8,191 nucleotides of DNA from Chloroflexota bacterium (GTDB lineage: Bacteria; Chloroflexota; Ktedonobacteria; Ktedonobacterales; Ktedonobacteraceae), in the NCBI GenBank assembly GCA_027316975.1, contig DAHVFL010000196.1, positions 1 through 8,191 of the forward strand. Reading direction: 5' to 3'. The notes under the pieces were generated by a model. It did no database searches and had not been told where the DNA came from. It saw only the letters and a list, made by a program, of their open reading frames with translations. This document shows positions 6,545-8,191 of this stretch, in pieces (positions within the stretch are counted from its first letter, which is position 1; the number at the start of each line of letters is the position of its first letter). The translations under genes and the position numbers were made by a program.

Positions 6545-7624
6545 ATGGCGATAGATAGAGATACAACCATGAAGATGAATACCATGCCAACTCAACATGC
6601 TGTAAACCAAAGTGGCGTACCAACTTTGCAATTGCCGGCCAACGTGCAGATCGAGCCGGTGGGACAGTGCAACTTACGCTGCGAGATGTGTTCGATTCAG
6701 TTCCGTAAAGATGGCCCGCCATATGGACCACCCGCTTTCATGAAATTCGAGACGTTCACAGACATTATCGATCAGTTTGCCGGGATGGAGGAACTACACT
6801 TGCAGGGGTTGGGTGAGCCAATGATGCACCCTCGTTTCTTCGATATGGTGGAATATGCCGTGAAGAGGGGCATTCGGGTGTCAACCAATTCGAATCTGAC
6901 GCTGGTGAATGATCGCCGCGCTGAACGCTGCGTGACGAGCGGACTGGATAGCCTGCAAATCTCCATCGATGGTTCAAGCGCCGAAACGTATGAACGTATT
7001 CGGGTGCGCGCTCACTTCGATCGGGTGGTAGCCAATGTGGAGCGCGTGCTGGCTGCGCGCCAACGCCTGGCGAGTGAAACTCCTCGCCTGCGCCTGGTGA
7101 TGGTGATGATGCGGCGCAACCTGCATGAGTTGCCTGATTTAGTGCGTTTCGCGCACCGCTACTCAATCGAAAGCATCTTCGTGCAGCATCTCTGCCACGA
7201 CTTTGGGGAAGCCACCTTGCCCGAACACTACCTGCCCATGCGCGATTTCGTGCAGAGCGAGACGCTGCTGGAGGAAGATCCGCGGCGCATCGAACATTAC
7301 TTCGGGGAGGCGCGCAAAGTGGCGCAGGAATTGCATATAGACTTGCGCCTGCCGCACGCGCGCATCCGGCTGCATCCGCCCGGCACTCCCGGCCCGCAGC
7401 GCTGCGATTGGCCGTGGACAGGGGCTTACTTTAGCTATCAGGGCTACGCCATGCCGTGCTGTATGGTCTCGACGCCTGACCGCATCAACTTTGGCAACAT
7501 CTCCGAACAGAGAGCCGATGGGCTGTGGAATGGCCCACGCTACCAGGAGTTCCGCAGCCGGTTGTCCTCTGAGGAGCCGCCGGACGTGTGTCGCTCTTGC
7601 TCGGTGTATAAGGGGATTTTCTAA
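6545..7624 (+). CDS. Radical SAM protein with shortened SPASM-like domain
   Basis: A 359-residue radical SAM enzyme. Cys42, Cys46 and Cys49 in CNLRCEMC hold the [4Fe-4S] cluster that cleaves SAM to the 5'-deoxyadenosyl radical. LQGLGEPMMHP (86-96) matches the GGE-type SAM-binding strand, and STNSNLTL (113-120) and LQISIDGSSAETYERIR (137-153) are typical barrel strands. The C-terminal region has Cys287-x12-Gly300-x4-Cys305 and Cys349-x2-Cys352. This fits the first part of the SPASM pattern and enough cysteines for one auxiliary cluster; the protein ends before the remaining SPASM cysteines. Such proteins modify peptides (RiPP maturation, anaerobic sulfatase maturation) or sugars; I see no precursor-peptide gene nearby. 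The first ATG follows the glycosyltransferase stop directly (TAGATG). ATG codons at 6569, 6575 and 6584 are alternatives and none has a good RBS, so the start is unresolved. It is the last gene of the operon. Confidence 0.9.
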   Translation: MAIDRDTTMKMNTMPTQHAVNQSGVPTLQLPANVQIEPVGQCNLRCEMCSIQFRKDGPPYGPPAFMKFETFTDIIDQFAGMEELHLQGLGEPMMHPRFFDMVEYAVKRGIRVSTNSNLTLVNDRRAERCVTSGLDSLQISIDGSSAETYERIRVRAHFDRVVANVERVLAARQRLASETPRLRLVMVMMRRNLHELPDLVRFAHRYSIESIFVQHLCHDFGEATLPEHYLPMRDFVQSETLLEEDPRRIEHYFGEARKVAQELHIDLRLPHARIRLHPPGTPGPQRCDWPWTGAYFSYQGYAMPCCMVSTPDRINFGNISEQRADGLWNGPRYQEFRSRLSSEEPPDVCRSCSVYKGIF

Positions 7625-7723
7625 GGGACTCAAGAAGAATTAATTATCCCGGATAGTTGGCGGAAAAGGGATCAACTCATCCAAACCTTCGTGTACCGTT
7701 TTCACCTTTGGATGTGCTAACTT

Positions 7724-8191
7724 CTAGAGAAGCGCAGCATCAGTACCCGTCTCAGCAACCTGTTTCAAGTACCTGTTCCTGGTAAGCAACAGTCCTTTCA
7801 TATAGCGTGTGAGGATCAGCGTCTCAGCCAACCTCCCAGGGATGCCCAATGGAGCACGGAACGTAAACAGATCAATCATGAGTGTCCCAGGTGGCTGAGG
7901 GACAAACTCATGAAGATGTGTCATTTCCTGAAAAGCTCCCCGGATCATTTCATCAGTAAAACGATATGGTCGTTCATAGGCGGTAATTTTTGAGGTCAGA
8001 TGTTGTTTGATGCCAAAATGCACCGCCTCCCAGGTCACGATATCACCGAGTTTCATCACGCCTGAAGTCACACCAGCAATCGGGCGCTCGTGGGTTTGCG
8101 CAACAGAGTGGCGATGCAAGTCAACGCTGAGCGACAGATCGAAACACCGCTCTAGCGAAGCATCGATAAACGTTTCTAGTCGAATGGTAGG
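7724..8191 (-). CDS. SRPBCC-fold (START-like/polyketide cyclase-type) protein; start outside window
   Basis: The minus-strand frame is open from the window edge to TAG (7724-7726), giving 155 visible codons. It begins PTIRLETFIDASLERCFDLSLSVDLHRHS, the usual first strand and helix of SRPBCC proteins, so only a few residues are likely missing. The TTG at 8117-8119 is therefore internal. Further family features are THERPIAGVTSGVMKLGDIVTWEAVHFGI, then KITAYERPYRFTDEMIRGAFQEMTHLHEF, a strand pair FVPQPPGTLMIDLFTFRAPLGIPGR, and a long C-terminal helix LAETLILTRYMKGLLLTRNRYLKQVAE. The fold makes a hydrophobic cavity for lipids or other small ligands; members of this subgroup have no assigned reaction. 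It runs convergent to the carbamoyltransferase operon and is separated from it by 99 nt without a clear terminator, so it is unlikely to belong to that pathway. Confidence 0.85.
   Translation of the reverse strand, partial: PTIRLETFIDASLERCFDLSLSVDLHRHSVAQTHERPIAGVTSGVMKLGDIVTWEAVHFGIKQHLTSKITAYERPYRFTDEMIRGAFQEMTHLHEFVPQPPGTLMIDLFTFRAPLGIPGRLAETLILTRYMKGLLLTRNRYLKQVAETGTDAALL

Noticed and set aside
7678..7714. Inverted repeat CATCCAAA/TTTGGATG between the convergent genes, considered as a terminator
   Set aside because: The stem has only 8 AT-rich pairs around a 21-nt loop, and no T-tract follows on either strand.

Overview
The window looks like an accessory stretch of a bacterial chromosome with moderate GC. 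It holds six protein genes (two cut by the window edges), one strong promoter, one likely intrinsic terminator and two blocks of a palindromic repeat. The repeat unit, whose spurious translation reads CHSERSEES, together with the gene mix recalls Chloroflexota, perhaps Ktedonobacteria. That placement is an impression from memory with low to moderate confidence; no rRNA or marker gene is present to fix it.

Layout, left to right: (1) the C-terminal end of a DAO-type FAD-dependent oxidoreductase (3-350, +). (2) A near-perfect 35-bp-arm palindrome (382-462), followed 10 bp later by a consensus housekeeping promoter (473-501). (3) A 770-residue Eco57I-like adenine-N6 DNA methyltransferase with a C-terminal target-recognition region (535-2847, +), with no restriction gene beside it. 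(4) A 246-bp nested palindrome (2865-3110) made of four more copies of the same repeat unit. (5) A PPOX-type split-barrel flavoprotein (3166-3675, +) ending in a likely Rho-independent terminator. (6) A tight three-gene operon (3831-7624, +): NodU/CmcH-type carbamoyltransferase, family 2 glycosyltransferase with C-terminal membrane segments, and radical SAM protein with a shortened SPASM-like domain. (7) A convergent SRPBCC-fold protein (7724-8191, -) whose start lies beyond the window.

The three operon genes overlap by 4 nt and abut by 0 nt, so they are probably translated together and serve one pathway. Their chemistry (O- or N-carbamoylation, sugar transfer at the membrane, radical modification) suggests a carbamoylated glycan or glycosylated metabolite. 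The product cannot be read from the sequence.

The most unusual signal is the repeat family. All six units keep an invariant 11-base core, while the flanking 5-bp stem changes on both sides together (ATTCT/AGAAT, ATCCT/AGGAT, ACCCT/AGGGT). This covariation suggests that each unit is maintained as a small single-strand hairpin, and the units are in addition arranged head-to-head into larger palindromes.
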